This document shows, in pieces, positions 18,706 to 28,343 of a stretch of DNA of 64,000 nt. The stretch's first letter is position 1, and every line of letters begins with the position of its first letter. Made by a program: the position numbers and the translations under genes. Location: contig NZ_PDKP01000001.1 in NCBI RefSeq assembly GCF_002837055.1, positions 483,285 to 547,284 on the forward strand, written 5' to 3'. The notes below the pieces were generated by a model. It made no database searches. It had not been told where the DNA came from and was given only the letters and a program-made list of their open reading frames with translations. Source of the stretch: Lactobacillus apis. Lineage in GTDB: Bacteria > Bacillota > Bacilli > Lactobacillales > Lactobacillaceae.

Positions 18706-19461
18706 TTAGGTAAATAAATTAAGCTCATCAAGAAACTTTTTTGTCTTTAAGTTTAAATCAATAGTTTCTTGATATATTCGATCAATTGCTCTTCGTGTAG
18801 CTTTTTTTGTATCCTGATTAATTTTTATTGTGCCTAAACGTGAAAATGGAATTAAGCCAATCGTTCTTAGAACTGCAGTTTCTTTTGGCTGCAAATGCAA
18901 GCGGGTAGCATCAGTATAGAAGTGATTGCTACAAATGATTCCACCCTTAACAATTGAATAATCAAAGTCACCAGTCTCTTTACCACAAATTACACAATGA
19001 CGCAGTTCAGGTTCAACTCCATAAGCTGCTAAAAGTTGCATTTGGATTGTCTGAGTAATCATTTCAGCATCCTCACCATCATTGATCTTTGTAAGAGCTA
19101 GACTTGTTAATTCATAGTACTTACCTAAATCCTGGTACTCGACAAAAGCATGGTCAACTAAATCCAAAATAAATGAGGCATAGGCATTTTTGGTTAGATC
19201 ATTAAAGATGCCGTCAAACTGCTTAACATTTTTATAGGTGCGGAGATTGCTTAGTCCTTGTCCAGAAGAAACAATCACATATGTACCGTAAGAAAAGTTA
19301 AGCAGACTCGCACCTAATTTAGACTTAGGCTTAAGTGCACCACGAGCAATCATTGTAATAATCCCGCTATTTTTCGTTATTATTTTAGCTAAAAGGTCTG
19401 CCTCATGAAATTTTTGACGTTTAAAGATGATTCCTTGTACTTCTTTTAGCTCTTTACTCAT
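18706..19461 (-). CDS. recO: DNA repair protein RecO
   Basis: 251 residues. It has an N-terminal OB fold (GIIFKRQKFHEADLLAKIITK) and a zinc site CVICGKETGDFD ... GGIICSNH. Loads RecA on SSB-coated DNA in RecFOR recombination. It follows era by 2 bases in the run rpsU-yqeY-phoH-ybeY-era-recO, the usual Firmicute order. The ATG at 19459-19461 is the family start. Confidence 0.95.
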   Translation of the reverse strand: MSKELKEVQGIIFKRQKFHEADLLAKIITKNSGIITMIARGALKPKSKLGASLLNFSYGTYVIVSSGQGLSNLRTYKNVKQFDGIFNDLTKNAYASFILDLVDHAFVEYQDLGKYYELTSLALTKINDGEDAEMITQTIQMQLLAAYGVEPELRHCVICGKETGDFDYSIVKGGIICSNHFYTDATRLHLQPKETAVLRTIGLIPFSRLGTIKINQDTKKATRRAIDRIYQETIDLNLKTKKFLDELNLFT

Positions 19462-19463
19462 TT

Positions 19464-20372
19464 TTACGAAAGATCCTTGGAATTATAACCGATTTGCTTC
19501 AAAAATCTTGGATCAGAGCGCCAGTTTCGCTGAACTTTTACCCATAGCTTAAGATTAACTTTTTCACCTAGGAGTTCTTCAATTTGTTTGCGAGACTTAA
19601 TGCCTATCTGTTTTAACATGGCACCACCCTTACCAATGATGATTCCTTTTTGTCCACTTTTTTCAACATAAATTGTTGCTTCAATTTGTAGCTTGTTATT
19701 TTCATGTTGATTCATTCGTTCAACCCAAACAGCTGCAGCATGCGGAACTTCTTCAGCGGTCAATTTTAAGATCTGCTCCCGAATCAGTTCAGCAACCATG
19801 AAGTATTCTGGGCGATCTGTAATTTGTTCTGGATCGTAATAATCTGGTCCTTCAGGCAAATATTCACGCAATACTTCGATTAAGTCAGCAATTCCAATGC
19901 CTTGAGTAGCAGATATTGGTAAAAACTCTTTGAATACATCAAGCTTGTGATACTCATCAATTATTGGCAAAAGTTCATTAGGATTAACTTGATCAACCTT
20001 GTTGATAAGTAAAAGGATCGGAACATTTACTTTTTTAAGCTGTTCGATAATATACTCATCACCGCGTCCCATTTTTTCTGGTTCCACCATAAACAAGATT
20101 AAGTCGACATCTTTTAGGCTTGAAAGACTTGCCTTATCCATATAGTCGTCAAGTTCTAAATGTGGCTTAAAAATTCCTGGTGTATCAACAAAGACAACCT
20201 GCATATCATCTGTAGTATATATACCAGAGATCTTGTTTCTGGTTGTTTGCGGCTTATTAGAAGTAATTGCCACTTTTTGACCAACTAAAAAGTTCATCAA
20301 AGTCGATTTGCCAACGTTTGGTCGCCCAACTAGGGCCACAAAACCTGATTTATTTTTTGTTTCTTGAGACAT
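19464..20372 (-). CDS. era: GTPase Era
   Basis: 302 residues. G1 is [13 protein letters not shown]3 is VDTPGI, G4 is NKVD, and the C-terminal KH domain has [13 protein letters not shown]. Binds the 3' end of 16S rRNA during small-subunit assembly. Its ATG shares a base with the ybeY stop (TAATG), so the two are coupled; both proteins act in 16S rRNA maturation. Confidence 0.97.
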   Translation of the reverse strand: MSQETKNKSGFVALVGRPNVGKSTLMNFLVGQKVAITSNKPQTTRNKISGIYTTDDMQVVFVDTPGIFKPHLELDDYMDKASLSSLKDVDLILFMVEPEKMGRGDEYIIEQLKKVNVPILLLINKVDQVNPNELLPIIDEYHKLDVFKEFLPISATQGIGIADLIEVLREYLPEGPDYYDPEQITDRPEYFMVAELIREQILKLTAEEVPHAAAVWVERMNQHENNKLQIEATIYVEKSGQKGIIIGKGGAMLKQIGIKSRKQIEELLGEKVNLKLWVKVQRNWRSDPRFLKQIGYNSKDLS

Positions 20373-20899
20373 TATTTACCTCTGCCTTCATCCAATTGAT
20401 CAGGGTATAATGGCAAGCCATAAGTTTCCAAAACTTTGCCCTGAATGCCAAACATTTCTTTTGCTTCCGCTGGATCGATGTGGTCAAAACCATTAAGATG
20501 TAGGAAACCATGAACAAGTGTATAGCCAAATTCACGATTCCAGCCCGTGCCATATTCTTCACTATGGCGCTTGATTACACTAGGACACATAAAAAGATCA
20601 CCGATGTCTTCGCGAAATTCAGGATCGTCGCTGAAAATAGACAAATCCAAATTATCGCCACCATCTTCAATGGCAAATGAAATTACATCTGTTGGGCGAT
20701 CTTTTCCACGATATTTTTTATTAATTTCTTGGCTACGCTTTTCGTCAACAAAATTAATACTCATTTCTAAATTGGTGTCTTTGCCAATTTCCTTTTTAGC
20801 AAGTAACAAAAGCTTAGAAATCCAATCCTCCCAATTTTCATTACTATCTTTTAAAAAGCCAACCTCATCGTTATAGGTAATATCGATTGGTGTAATCAA
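20372..20899 (-). CDS. ybeY: Endoribonuclease YbeY (16S rRNA maturation)
   Basis: 175 residues. Metal site [20 protein letters not shown] fits HGxLHLxGYDH. Starts with TTG at 20897-20899 (then [11 protein letters not shown]), which overlaps the phoH stop TGA (TTGA), and GGAAG lies upstream. No ATG is available near the family start. Cotranscribed with phoH and era. Confidence 0.94.
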   Translation of the reverse strand: MITPIDITYNDEVGFLKDSNENWEDWISKLLLLAKKEIGKDTNLEMSINFVDEKRSQEINKKYRGKDRPTDVISFAIEDGGDNLDLSIFSDDPEFREDIGDLFMCPSVIKRHSEEYGTGWNREFGYTLVHGFLHLNGFDHIDPAEAKEMFGIQGKVLETYGLPLYPDQLDEGRGK

Positions 20900-21852
20900 T
20901 GTTTTTCTTCTTCCTTTTCATACGCACTGATAATTTTAGCAACAACTGGATGTCTTACGACATCATTAGCTGAGAAATGAATAAACTTAATTTGATTAAT
21001 ATTCTTTAAGATATGTTGCGCATCAATTAAGCCACTACGTTGACGACCTGGTAAATCGACTTGCGTCATATCGCCGTTAACAATCATTTTTGAATTAAAG
21101 CCAAGTCTAGTTAGAAACATTTTCATTTGTGCGTCAGTCGTGTTTTGTGCTTCATCTAAAATTACAAAAGCATCATCGAGTGTACGGCCACGCATATAAG
21201 CCAAAGGTGCAACTTCTATTACTCCACGCTCCATTAAATGATCTGTTGTATTTGTTCCCAAAATTGAGTAGAGAGAATCATAGATTGGACGCAAATACGG
21301 GTCAACTTTTTCTTTCAAATCACCAGGCAAAAAGCCAAGTGATTCCCCTGCTTCAACGGCAGGTCTAGTAAGAACAATCTTAGATACTTCACCCTTTTTA
21401 AAAGCTGCTACTGCGCAAACAACTGCCAAAAAAGTCTTTCCAGTACCAGCTGGACCGATACCGAAAACAACGTCATTCTTTTCAATTGCTTCAACATATT
21501 GTTTCTGTCCCATATTTTTGATTCTAATCGGTTTACCTTTAGCATCACGAATTAGAATTTGTTTATAAAGATCAGGAAAATACTCAATTGTGCCTTTTTC
21601 AGCCATTTTCATTGCACTAACAACATCTGGAGCACTAATATTAATATTAGCACTAACGATGTTGTCAAGAGCTTTCAAAACAGCCAGCGTCTTTTTAATA
21701 CTATCGTCATTGCCTTCAATCACGATTTGATTTCCGGTATCAACAATTGTTGCATCGTATGCTTCGCCCAGTATGCTTAAGTTTCTATCATTAACCCCTA
21801 CAAGTTTTTGAATATTTTCAGCATTTTTAGGAATAAAAGTAGTTTGAGCCAA
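20896..21852 (-). CDS. PhoH-family ATPase (PhoL-like)
   Basis: 318 residues. An N-terminal KH-like part is followed by a P-loop ATPase with GIGPAGTGKTFLAV (Walker A), VILDEAQNTT (Walker B) and LTRPAVEAGESLGFLPGDL. Family members are linked to ybeY and RNA processing. The start is TTG at 21850-21852 (LAQTTFIP) with AAAGGAG eight bases ahead. It lies between yqeY and ybeY in a conserved operon. Confidence 0.94.
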   Translation of the reverse strand: MAQTTFIPKNAENIQKLVGVNDRNLSILGEAYDATIVDTGNQIVIEGNDDSIKKTLAVLKALDNIVSANINISAPDVVSAMKMAEKGTIEYFPDLYKQILIRDAKGKPIRIKNMGQKQYVEAIEKNDVVFGIGPAGTGKTFLAVVCAVAAFKKGEVSKIVLTRPAVEAGESLGFLPGDLKEKVDPYLRPIYDSLYSILGTNTTDHLMERGVIEVAPLAYMRGRTLDDAFVILDEAQNTTDAQMKMFLTRLGFNSKMIVNGDMTQVDLPGRQRSGLIDAQHILKNINQIKFIHFSANDVVRHPVVAKIISAYEKEEEKH

Positions 21853-21869
21853 ATAATTGCTCCTTTTCT

Positions 21870-22313
21870 TTAGTTAAGGTGATTGCGAACTGCGTCAGAA
21901 GCTACTTTACCATCAGCTTTACCCTTAATTTTTGGCATGAGCACTTTCATTACTTTGCCAAATTCAGATTTACTTGTTGCACCTGCTTCTTTAATTGATT
22001 CAGTAACAAGATCCTCAAGCTCTTCTTTTGAAAGTTGTTTTGGCATATAGCTTTCAACAACAGCAAGTTCTTTCTTAGTATCTTCAGCTAAATCTTCACG
22101 TTTAGCTTTTGTAAAGTCTTCGATTGATTCTTCACGTTGTTTTTTCTCACGGTTGAGAACTGTTAGTTCTTCATCTGGAGTAAGATCATGACCAACCTTA
22201 ATCTTTTCGTTCATTAAAGCAGACTTAATCATTCTTACGGTATTCAATTTAATCTTATCGCGAGATTTCATTGCTTCTTTCATGTCAGACATTATTTGTT
22301 CAGATAAACTCAA
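21870..22313 (-). CDS. GatB/YqeY-domain protein
   Basis: 147 residues, the family length, when started at TTG 22311-22313 (LSLSEQIMSDMKEAM), with AGAGGGAG ahead. The upstream in-frame extension to 22379 lacks these supports. All-helical; LNTVRMIKSALMNEKI and SKSEFGKVMKVLMPKIKGKADG are typical. Related to the tail of GatB that contacts tRNA; exact role unknown. Lies between rpsU and phoH. Confidence 0.9.
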   Translation of the reverse strand: MSLSEQIMSDMKEAMKSRDKIKLNTVRMIKSALMNEKIKVGHDLTPDEELTVLNREKKQREESIEDFTKAKREDLAEDTKKELAVVESYMPKQLSKEELEDLVTESIKEAGATSKSEFGKVMKVLMPKIKGKADGKVASDAVRNHLN

Positions 22314-22408
22314 AGTAAACTCCCTCTTTCTAAAAAGTATAGCTAAATTATACCAAATTCTATAAGTAATGATTAGCAAATTAGCAATAAAACTAGTATT
22401 TGTGGCAC

Positions 22409-22441
22409 AAAAAAACTTCTATCAACTTGATAGAAGTTTTT
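22409..22441. terminator. Hairpin terminator after rpsU
   Basis: ACTTCTATCAA and TTGATAGAAGT form an 11-pair stem flanked by AAAAAA and TTTTT. It stands directly after rpsU, so yqeY and the genes beyond depend on read-through past it or on their own promoter. Confidence 0.8.
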
Positions 22442-22446
22442 GGTTA

Positions 22447-22623
22447 TTAATAATGCTTACGCTTCCGAGCTGCTTCAGATTTCAGCTTTCTGCGGACACT
22501 AGGTTTTTCATAAAACTCACGTTTACGGTATTCTTGCAAAGTACCACTTCTTGAAACGGAACGTTTGAAACGACGAAGAGCATCATCAATAGACTCGTTT
22601 TCGTGAACGACTGTCTTGGCCAT
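22447..22623 (-). CDS. rpsU: 30S ribosomal protein S21
   Basis: 58 codons, starting [20 protein letters not shown] behind GGAAGGAGGG. The basic tail ([15 protein letters not shown]) is typical. The longer reading to 22665 crosses the ribosome site. Promoter TTGACC/TATAAT lies 50-75 bases upstream. Confidence 0.96.
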   Translation of the reverse strand: MAKTVVHENESIDDALRRFKRSVSRSGTLQEYRKREFYEKPSVRRKLKSEAARKRKHY

Positions 22624-22673
22624 ATGTGATCCCTCCTTCCATTTCTTGACGTTACCGCCATACATTTATATCA

Positions 22674-22701
22674 ATTATATCAAACCATCCTCCACGGTCA
22701 A
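22674..22701 (-). promoter_or_regulatory. rpsU promoter
   Basis: Minus-strand -35 TTGACC (22696-22701), spacer 16 and -10 TATAAT (22674-22679). Confidence 0.75.
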
Positions 22702-22773
22702 TACAAAAGAGCAATATTTTTTGCGATTTCTTATTTTTTTCTACTAAATCTGTAAAAGATTTTTATTAAAATG

Positions 22774-22779
22774 TATAAT
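22774..22779 (+). promoter_or_regulatory. -10 of the PSRP gene
   Basis: TATAAT with upstream TG (extended -10, ATGTATAAT), 23 bases before the ATG. The -35 position (TGTAAA) is weak. Confidence 0.5.
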
Positions 22780-22801
22780 TAAAATAAAAAAGGAGCAAAT
22801 A

Positions 22802-23629
22802 ATGGCTGAAAATACACCAAAAAAAGAAGTTAACATAGTAATTATTTCCGATTCTGCGGGAGATACAGCGTTTAATAATGCAGTTGCTGCTGCAGCCCAA
22901 TTCCCTGATGCAGAAATCAACTATCGTAGATACCCATTTATTATTAGCAAGGAAAAGCTTGAAGAAACATTTAAAGAAATTGAGCAGTATCCAAATCTAA
23001 TTCTCATCTACAGTTTAGTAAAAGATGAAATGCAGATCCCAGTTATTAGGTTTGTACGTGAACATCATATTGAGAGCATCGATATTCTTTCTCCTGCTGT
23101 CGAAGCAATCCAAAAGGTTACCGGACTTCGTCCACAAATGAAAGTTGGTGCGCAACATAAAATGAACCAAAAATACTTTGATCGTATTTCTGCGATGGAA
23201 TTTGCAGTTATGTACGATGATGGTAAAGATCCTAAAGGATTTTTGGAAGCTGACGTTGTGCTATTAGGCGTTTCAAGAACCTCTAAAACCCCACTTTCCC
23301 TGTTCTTAGCAAATAAAAATTTGAAAGTTGCTAATCTTCCTTTAGTTCCTGACACTCATATTCCTAAGGAAATATATCAGGTGGATCCAAAGAAAATCAT
23401 CGGTCTCACAAATGATTTATCTGTTCTAAACGAAATTAGACGTCAACGAATGATTTCTTATGGCTTAAACCCAGATACCACTTATTCAAATACTGATGCG
23501 ATTAAGGCTGAGCTTGACTCTGCTCAAAAGCTCTACGACAAATTGGGCTGCTTTGTCATCAATGTTGCTCATCGTTCAATAGAAGAAACTGCTGCTTTAA
23601 TTTTAGACCACTTGGGTATCGAAGACTAA
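22802..23629 (+). CDS. PSRP-type kinase/phosphorylase (DUF299, YqfL-like)
   Basis: 275 residues. VIISDSAGDTA at the N-terminus and the nucleotide loop GVSRTSKTPLSLFLAN are diagnostic of the pyruvate,phosphate dikinase (or PEP synthase) regulatory protein. That protein phosphorylates and dephosphorylates its target with ADP and phosphate. AAAGGAG precedes the ATG. No dikinase gene is visible here, so the target is not known from this window. It is divergent from rpsU. Confidence 0.93.
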   Translation: MAENTPKKEVNIVIISDSAGDTAFNNAVAAAAQFPDAEINYRRYPFIISKEKLEETFKEIEQYPNLILIYSLVKDEMQIPVIRFVREHHIESIDILSPAVEAIQKVTGLRPQMKVGAQHKMNQKYFDRISAMEFAVMYDDGKDPKGFLEADVVLLGVSRTSKTPLSLFLANKNLKVANLPLVPDTHIPKEIYQVDPKKIIGLTNDLSVLNEIRRQRMISYGLNPDTTYSNTDAIKAELDSAQKLYDKLGCFVINVAHRSIEETAALILDHLGIED

Positions 23630-23749
23630 TTAATATTGAAGCTATTTTGAATTCTTACCTAAACCGTATTGGTTGCGGACTATTGCTCCTTGAAATACAA
23701 TTAGTCTAATTATCGATTTAAGTGCTTTTCAAAAAGAAAGTGTGGACAT

Positions 23750-24295
23750 ATGACTAACAAACAATCTGATAATCATGGCTTTGATACAGCAATATTTGCT
23801 GGTGGTTGCTTTTGGTGTATGGTAAAGCCATTCGACTCCTTACCTGGAATCAAAAAAGTTGTTTCTGGCTATACTGGTGGCCACGTTGCTAATCCAACAT
23901 ATGAGGAAGTTTGCTCTGGAACAACTGGACATACTGAAGCGGTAGAGATTACCTTTGATCCTGAAATTATGCCATATGATCAATTACTACAATACTATTG
24001 GCAAGTAACTGATCCTACTGATGCTTCCGGTCAATTTCAAGATCGTGGTGATAATTATCGTCCGGTAATTTTTTATAATTCTCCTGCGCAAAAAGAGGCA
24101 GCTGAAAAATCCAAGGCCGATTTACAAAATAGTAATAAATTTTCTGATCCGATTGTCACAAGTATTGAACCGGCTAGTCCCTTTTACCCAGCTGAAGAAT
24201 ATCACCAAGACTTTTATAAAAAAGATCCACTTAGATACCAACTAGAAGAATCCGGTGGTCGTGATGCCTTTATAAAAGAACATTGGCAAGATTAA
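23750..24295 (+). CDS. msrA: Peptide methionine sulfoxide reductase A
   Basis: 181 residues. The active-site motif is FAGGCFWCM with the nucleophilic Cys, followed by SGYTGG, the [12 protein letters not shown] stretch and the [12 protein letters not shown] end. Reduces Met-S-sulfoxide in proteins. msrB is a separate gene 1.2 kb away on the other strand. The spacer 23630-23749 shows no feature beyond the ribosome site. Confidence 0.97.
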   Translation: MTNKQSDNHGFDTAIFAGGCFWCMVKPFDSLPGIKKVVSGYTGGHVANPTYEEVCSGTTGHTEAVEITFDPEIMPYDQLLQYYWQVTDPTDASGQFQDRGDNYRPVIFYNSPAQKEAAEKSKADLQNSNKFSDPIVTSIEPASPFYPAEEYHQDFYKKDPLRYQLEESGGRDAFIKEHWQD

Positions 24296-24408
24296 TTTTA
24301 AAATCTTAGAAATTGAGATTATTTCAAGTAATAATAGTGTTAGTATAAAGTGCAACGGTTTTAGATAAAGTTCAGTGAGCTTAAGCTAAAAGCAATTTTA
24401 CATTTATC

Positions 24409-24441
24409 AAGCAATCAGTCTAAAACCTGGTTGCTTTTTTG
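24409..24441 (+). terminator. Probable msrA terminator
   Basis: AAGCAATCAG and CTGGTTGCTT pair (one G-T) around a short loop and are followed by TTTTG. The remainder of the spacer 24296-24524 shows nothing else I can name. Confidence 0.6.
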
Positions 24442-24524
24442 TTAAAATTAATTGCTGAAACTGATATTATGACTGAATTGATGTTGCCAGATTATGAAAT
24501 AAACTATAGAGGACTCAAAATTTA

Positions 24525-25403
24525 ATGGACAAACTAGATACTTTCAATAGGCGTTACAGCCTACTTTCCAAAATCTCCGCTTCTTTTTTCTATTCATTAG
24601 CAGTTGCGATTGCCTTAAATTTCTTTTGGCAGCCTGGCCACATGTATTCATCGGGAATTACCGGTTTTGCACAGTTGATTAATACGCTGAGTTCACGTTT
24701 TTTACCTTTCACTTTATCAACGTCTGTAATGTACTTTGCGTTAAACTTGCCATTACTTTTAATTGCATGGCTTAAAATAGGTCATAAATTCACCTTGTTT
24801 ACAATAATCACAGTCATCTTGGGCTCGATTATGATGCGTGTAATTCATCCAATAGATATGCATGTTGACCCATTAGTTTGTGCACTTTTTGGTGGCATGA
24901 TCAATGGTATGGGAACCGGATTTGCACTAAAGAACGGAATTTCAACTGGTGGATTAGATATTATTGGCATTGTGATTCGGAAAAAAACCGGTGCAAGCTA
25001 TGGTAAGGTTAGCATTATGATCAATTTGATTATTATTGCTGCGGCGGGCTTTGCTTTTGGCTGGAATCGCGCCTTATATTCTGCTTTGACAATTTTTATC
25101 AACGGACGAGTAATAGATGCAATTTATACCCAACATCAAAAATTGCAAGTTACAATTGTCACTGATCAGCCTCAGGCAATTATTGATGGTATTCAGGAAA
25201 AGATGCACCGTGGGATCACAATTTTTCATGATGTTGAAGGAGCCTATAGTCATATTGAGAAAAAAGTTTTGATTACAGTCATTGATCGTTACGATATGTA
25301 CGACGTTTTACAAATCGTTAAGAAAAGTGATCCCTATGCTTTCATGAGTGTCACTGAAGTAGAAAAAGTATATGGTAGCTTTAAGGAACAAGAAATTGTT
25401 TAA
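24525..25403 (+). CDS. YitT-family membrane protein (DUF161 + DUF2179)
   Basis: 292 residues. About five to six membrane segments fill residues 15-195, with glycine-rich loops (MINGMGTGFALKNGISTGG) typical of the family. A C-terminal cytosolic DUF2179 domain of about 80 residues follows (LQVTIVTDQPQAIIDGI, then GITIFHDVEGAYS). Function in the family is not established; export or sensing of small ligands has been suggested. Ribosome site GAGGAC ahead of ATG. Ends in a strong terminator shared with msrB. Confidence 0.9.
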   Translation: MDKLDTFNRRYSLLSKISASFFYSLAVAIALNFFWQPGHMYSSGITGFAQLINTLSSRFLPFTLSTSVMYFALNLPLLLIAWLKIGHKFTLFTIITVILGSIMMRVIHPIDMHVDPLVCALFGGMINGMGTGFALKNGISTGGLDIIGIVIRKKTGASYGKVSIMINLIIIAAAGFAFGWNRALYSALTIFINGRVIDAIYTQHQKLQVTIVTDQPQAIIDGIQEKMHRGITIFHDVEGAYSHIEKKVLITVIDRYDMYDVLQIVKKSDPYAFMSVTEVEKVYGSFKEQEIV

Positions 25404-25404
25404 A

Positions 25405-25442
25405 CTAAAAACTGCACTTCAATAATTGAAATGCAGTTTTTT
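25405..25442. terminator. Bidirectional terminator yitT-like gene / msrB
   Basis: ACTGCACTTCAAT and ATTGAAATGCAGT arms (one mismatch), flanked by AAAA and TTTTTT, between convergent genes. Confidence 0.85.
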
Positions 25443-25451
25443 ATTGCCTTT

Positions 25452-25883
25452 TTAGTCAAAAAGCCTCTTGTATTCACCGTAACCATTTTCTTCAAGTTCA
25501 TCATATGGAATGAAAGTTAAAGCCGATGAATTAATGCAGTACCTCAAACCACCTTGGTCGACTGGCCCATCATTGAATACGTGTCCTAAATGGGAGTCAG
25601 CGTCTGGACTCTTTACTTCTGTACGTTCCATACCTAGCGACTGATCGCGATTGTAAACTAATTTTTTTATTGGCTTTGTAAAACTTGGCCAACCACAGCC
25701 AGCATCATATTTATCTTCACTAGAAAACAGAGGTTCTCCGGAAACGACATCAACGTAAATGCCCTTTTGATAGAAATCATCGTACTTGCCCTTAAAAGGA
25801 TAATCAGTTGCGGCGTGTTGAGTAACTTCAAATTGGTCTTTTGACAGGTTTTTTAGTCTTTCGTTTTTCTTTTCTTGATCCAT
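25452..25883 (-). CDS. msrB: Peptide methionine sulfoxide reductase B
   Basis: 143 residues. [10 protein letters not shown] and the active-site RYCINSSAL are diagnostic; it reduces Met-R-sulfoxide. The two CxxC zinc motifs of many MsrB proteins are absent: [13 protein letters not shown] stands where the first would be, so this is the zinc-free type. Ribosome site AGAAGGTG precedes the ATG. Confidence 0.96.
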   Translation of the reverse strand: MDQEKKNERLKNLSKDQFEVTQHAATDYPFKGKYDDFYQKGIYVDVVSGEPLFSSEDKYDAGCGWPSFTKPIKKLVYNRDQSLGMERTEVKSPDADSHLGHVFNDGPVDQGGLRYCINSSALTFIPYDELEENGYGEYKRLFD

Positions 25884-26030
25884 TTTTTCACCTTCTAAAT
25901 CAACTATAACAAAGTTTCTTTTAATAACCAGTCATAAAGCTTAATAAATTAATGTTAATTTATACTTTTCCTCGAACGATACTAGGTTATAATTGTATCT
26001 GAATAAAAAAATTAAGAAAGGTTCGTTTTT

Positions 26031-27227
26031 ATGCCAACTTTAGCAAAAAGTTTATCCAATACAATTAACAAAAAGATTAATGAAATTCCAAAATCAGAAA
26101 TTCGTGCCTTCAGCAATAAAATTTCACAGATTCCAGGAATTATTAAACTGACTGTCGGTGAGCCAGATCTTCAAACACCCGAACGCATAAAACGAGCCGC
26201 GATTGAAGATATAAAAAGTGATGACTCACACTATGCACCTGAGGCTGGTAAGAAAGAGTATTTAAACGCTGTAAGTAGATATTTGGATGATAGTCTAGGT
26301 GTTTACTATAATCCAGATAATGAAATTTGTGCTACTGTCGGAGTTACAGCAGCACTGAATGTTGCATTGATGTCCGTACTTAACCTTGGCGACAAGGTAA
26401 TTGTTCCAACACCCGTTTGGGGCGTTTATTTTGGAATTATTAAAATGGCTGGTGGTATTCCGGTTGAAGTTGAAACTTCAGAAGATAATTTCATTTTGAC
26501 GGCTAAGCATTTAAAGCAAGTAATGGAAAATGAGGGCAAAGGTGCTAAGGCAATAGTTATTACTGATCCCTCAAATCCAACTGGTCGAGTATATGATAAA
26601 GAAGAACTTGAGCAGTTGGCTAAGGTTATTACAGACTACAATTTGTTTGCACTTAGTGACGAAATATATGCGGAATTAACCTATAACGACAAGAAGCACT
26701 ATTCACTTTCGCAAATTATTCCAGAACGTACTCTTATACTCTCTGGTTTATCAAAAAGCTTTGCAATGACTGGTTGGAGAATTGGCTATATTGCTGGTCC
26801 AGCCGAAATTATGAAGACAGTTGTTAAAGTAAGTTCCTTCTTAATTACTTCTGTAACAGATAACGTACAGATTGCAGCTGCCAAAGCATTAGAAGATGGT
26901 GAGCAAGACTATGAAGAAGCACGCGTAATTTACGAAAAGCGTCTTCACATCATTCAAACGGGTCTTGAAAAAAATGGCTTTACAATGGCAACACCTGAAG
27001 GTGCTTTCTACATTTTTGCCAAAATTCCTGAACATTTTGGTTCAGATGATGTCGCGTTTGCAACTGATTTGGCAAATAAAGCAAAAGTTGGTGTTGTTCC
27101 GGGAAGCTATTTTGGTGAAGGCGGCGAAGGCTATGTTCGTCTCTCCTATGCCTCTTCTGAAGAACATCTGCGAACAGCAGTTGACAGAATTACCAACTAT
27201 GTGGACGACGTTCTAGATAAAGAATAA
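26031..27227 (+). CDS. PLP-dependent aminotransferase, class I (aspartate/aromatic type)
   Basis: 398 residues. Substrate-side VGEPDLQTP, the DPSNPTGRVYDKEEL segment, SDEIYAELTY and the PLP lysine in LSGLSKSFAMTGWRIGY are clear, as is VRLSYASSEEHL at the end. Family Iota aminotransferases include aspartate, aromatic and PatA-type enzymes. Sequence alone does not separate them here. Preceded by TATAAT at 25988-25993 and AAGAAAGG. Confidence 0.92.
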   Translation: MPTLAKSLSNTINKKINEIPKSEIRAFSNKISQIPGIIKLTVGEPDLQTPERIKRAAIEDIKSDDSHYAPEAGKKEYLNAVSRYLDDSLGVYYNPDNEICATVGVTAALNVALMSVLNLGDKVIVPTPVWGVYFGIIKMAGGIPVEVETSEDNFILTAKHLKQVMENEGKGAKAIVITDPSNPTGRVYDKEELEQLAKVITDYNLFALSDEIYAELTYNDKKHYSLSQIIPERTLILSGLSKSFAMTGWRIGYIAGPAEIMKTVVKVSSFLITSVTDNVQIAAAKALEDGEQDYEEARVIYEKRLHIIQTGLEKNGFTMATPEGAFYIFAKIPEHFGSDDVAFATDLANKAKVGVVPGSYFGEGGEGYVRLSYASSEEHLRTAVDRITNYVDDVLDKE

Positions 27228-27304
27228 ACTTATTGTTTGGGTATCTCCTCTTTTTTGAGTTAAAATAAGTGGTGTTATGTTATTTATATAAGGGAGATTT
27301 ATTA

Positions 27305-27799
27305 ATGAAAATCACAAGAAAAAATGAGCCATTAACTACTAATGGTCAACCACCTGTTGTTGGTGAAAAGTTACCTGATTTTGAAGTTAAAAAGGCTGAT
27401 GGATCAGTAGTTAAGATGGCTGATTTAATTACTAAGCCAACTTTGATTAGTGTTGTGCCAAACATTAACACTAGTGTCTGCAGTATTTCAACCAAGCGCT
27501 TTAATGGTGAAGTAGATAAGTATGAAGGCATTGACTTCTATACTGTTTCTACTAATACTCCTGAAGAACAAAAAGACTGGTGTGCTGCTGAAGGTGTTGC
27601 TAAAATGGAGCTACTATCAGATGAACAGCTTGACTTTGGTAAGAAGATGGGATTATACATTGAGTCAGCTGGTGTTGATTCTAGAAGCATCTGGATTGTT
27701 GATGGCAATCAAGAAGTTATCTATCAAGAACTGATTCAAGAAATGACTAATGAGCCAAATTACAGCGCCGCTTTAGCTTTCTTAGATAATTTGAAGTAA
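27305..27799 (+). CDS. tpx: Thiol peroxidase (atypical 2-Cys peroxiredoxin)
   Basis: 164 residues from the ATG at 27305, behind AAGGGAG. The peroxidatic Cys is in NTSVCSISTKRF and the resolving Cys in DWCAAEG. Reduces hydrogen peroxide and alkyl peroxides using thioredoxin. Its stop is followed at once by one arm of a terminator whose other arm lies 2.1 kb away (see repeat entries). Confidence 0.95.
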   Translation: MKITRKNEPLTTNGQPPVVGEKLPDFEVKKADGSVVKMADLITKPTLISVVPNINTSVCSISTKRFNGEVDKYEGIDFYTVSTNTPEEQKDWCAAEGVAKMELLSDEQLDFGKKMGLYIESAGVDSRSIWIVDGNQEVIYQELIQEMTNEPNYSAALAFLDNLK

Positions 27800-27800
27800 G

Positions 27801-27817
27801 AAAAAAGCAACTTGCTA
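27801..27817. repeat. Left arm of a split terminator (tpx side)
   Basis: AAAAAGCAACTTGCTA at 27802-27817 is the exact reverse complement of 29920-29935. The two arms abut the stops of the convergent tpx and Nudix genes. They read as one bidirectional terminator whose loop was entered by the 27824-29913 element. Confidence 0.7.
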
Positions 27818-27867
27818 TTGATGTGAACCCTAAATTAGGACATTTTATATTAGCTGTTAACTGAGGA

Positions 27868-27906
27868 CTAACTACGATATTCAATCGAAGTTAGTCCTTT
27901 TAGCTT
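27868..27906 (-). pseudogene. IS3 transposase C-terminal remnant
   Basis: The minus strand reads KLKGLTSIEYRS then TAG, the typical last residues of IS3-group integrase-type transposases. The sequence upstream (27907-27935) contains pieces such as AGAATTAAAATTAA that would encode RIKI in another frame, so it is frameshifted and dead. Confidence 0.65.
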
Positions 27907-28190
27907 GATTGTTGATTAATTTTAATTCTGGTGACCTTGAGGAGCGACTTATTATGATAACATCAATCAAACCACACAGCGATTCATAGAGAAATCCCCT
28001 AAGCGTTGGCTAATTGAGCTGTGAAAATGGATATCATGATGTTAAACTCAAAAATGTAACGCCTCATAACAAAAGTACAAAAGTGAAGGATTAATCAATT
28101 AGGAAAATGGTCGTTTTGAGCAAGATAACGGGCTAGCAAGCGTTTTCTTCGTCATCTTTAAAAGTAATTAGGGATTTAAGATAAAACTAA

Positions 28191-28228
28191 AAAGACTAAC
28201 ACAATCTGAATATCAGATGTTAGTCTTC
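28191..28228 (-). terminator. Hairpin, possible minus-strand terminator
   Basis: AAGACTAACA and TGTTAGTCTT pair, with an inner TCTGA/TCAGA pairing. In the minus direction it is followed by TTTTAGTTTTA. It lies about 255 bases beyond the galE stop and could end the galE transcript. Confidence 0.5.
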
Positions 28229-28309
28229 ATTTATAATATTAAGCTTGTCTTAGATTTAGAAATATATCAAATTCTTGCGGCATTTTTTAAGTCATTATAG
28301 GAAATAACA

Positions 28310-28343
28310 ATCCAAAATTTAACAGACGTATTAAATTTTGGAT
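28310..28343. repeat. Perfect 13-bp inverted repeat
   Basis: ATCCAAAATTTAA (28310-28322) and TTAAATTTTGGAT (28331-28343) with an 8-base spacer, and no T tract on either side. It could be a protein site or an RNA stem in the galE 3' region. Confidence 0.6.

Noticed and set aside
27936-28190. Possible small coding gene or toxin remnant
   Set aside because: Frames are short and interrupted on both strands, and none has a ribosome site or a family I recognise.
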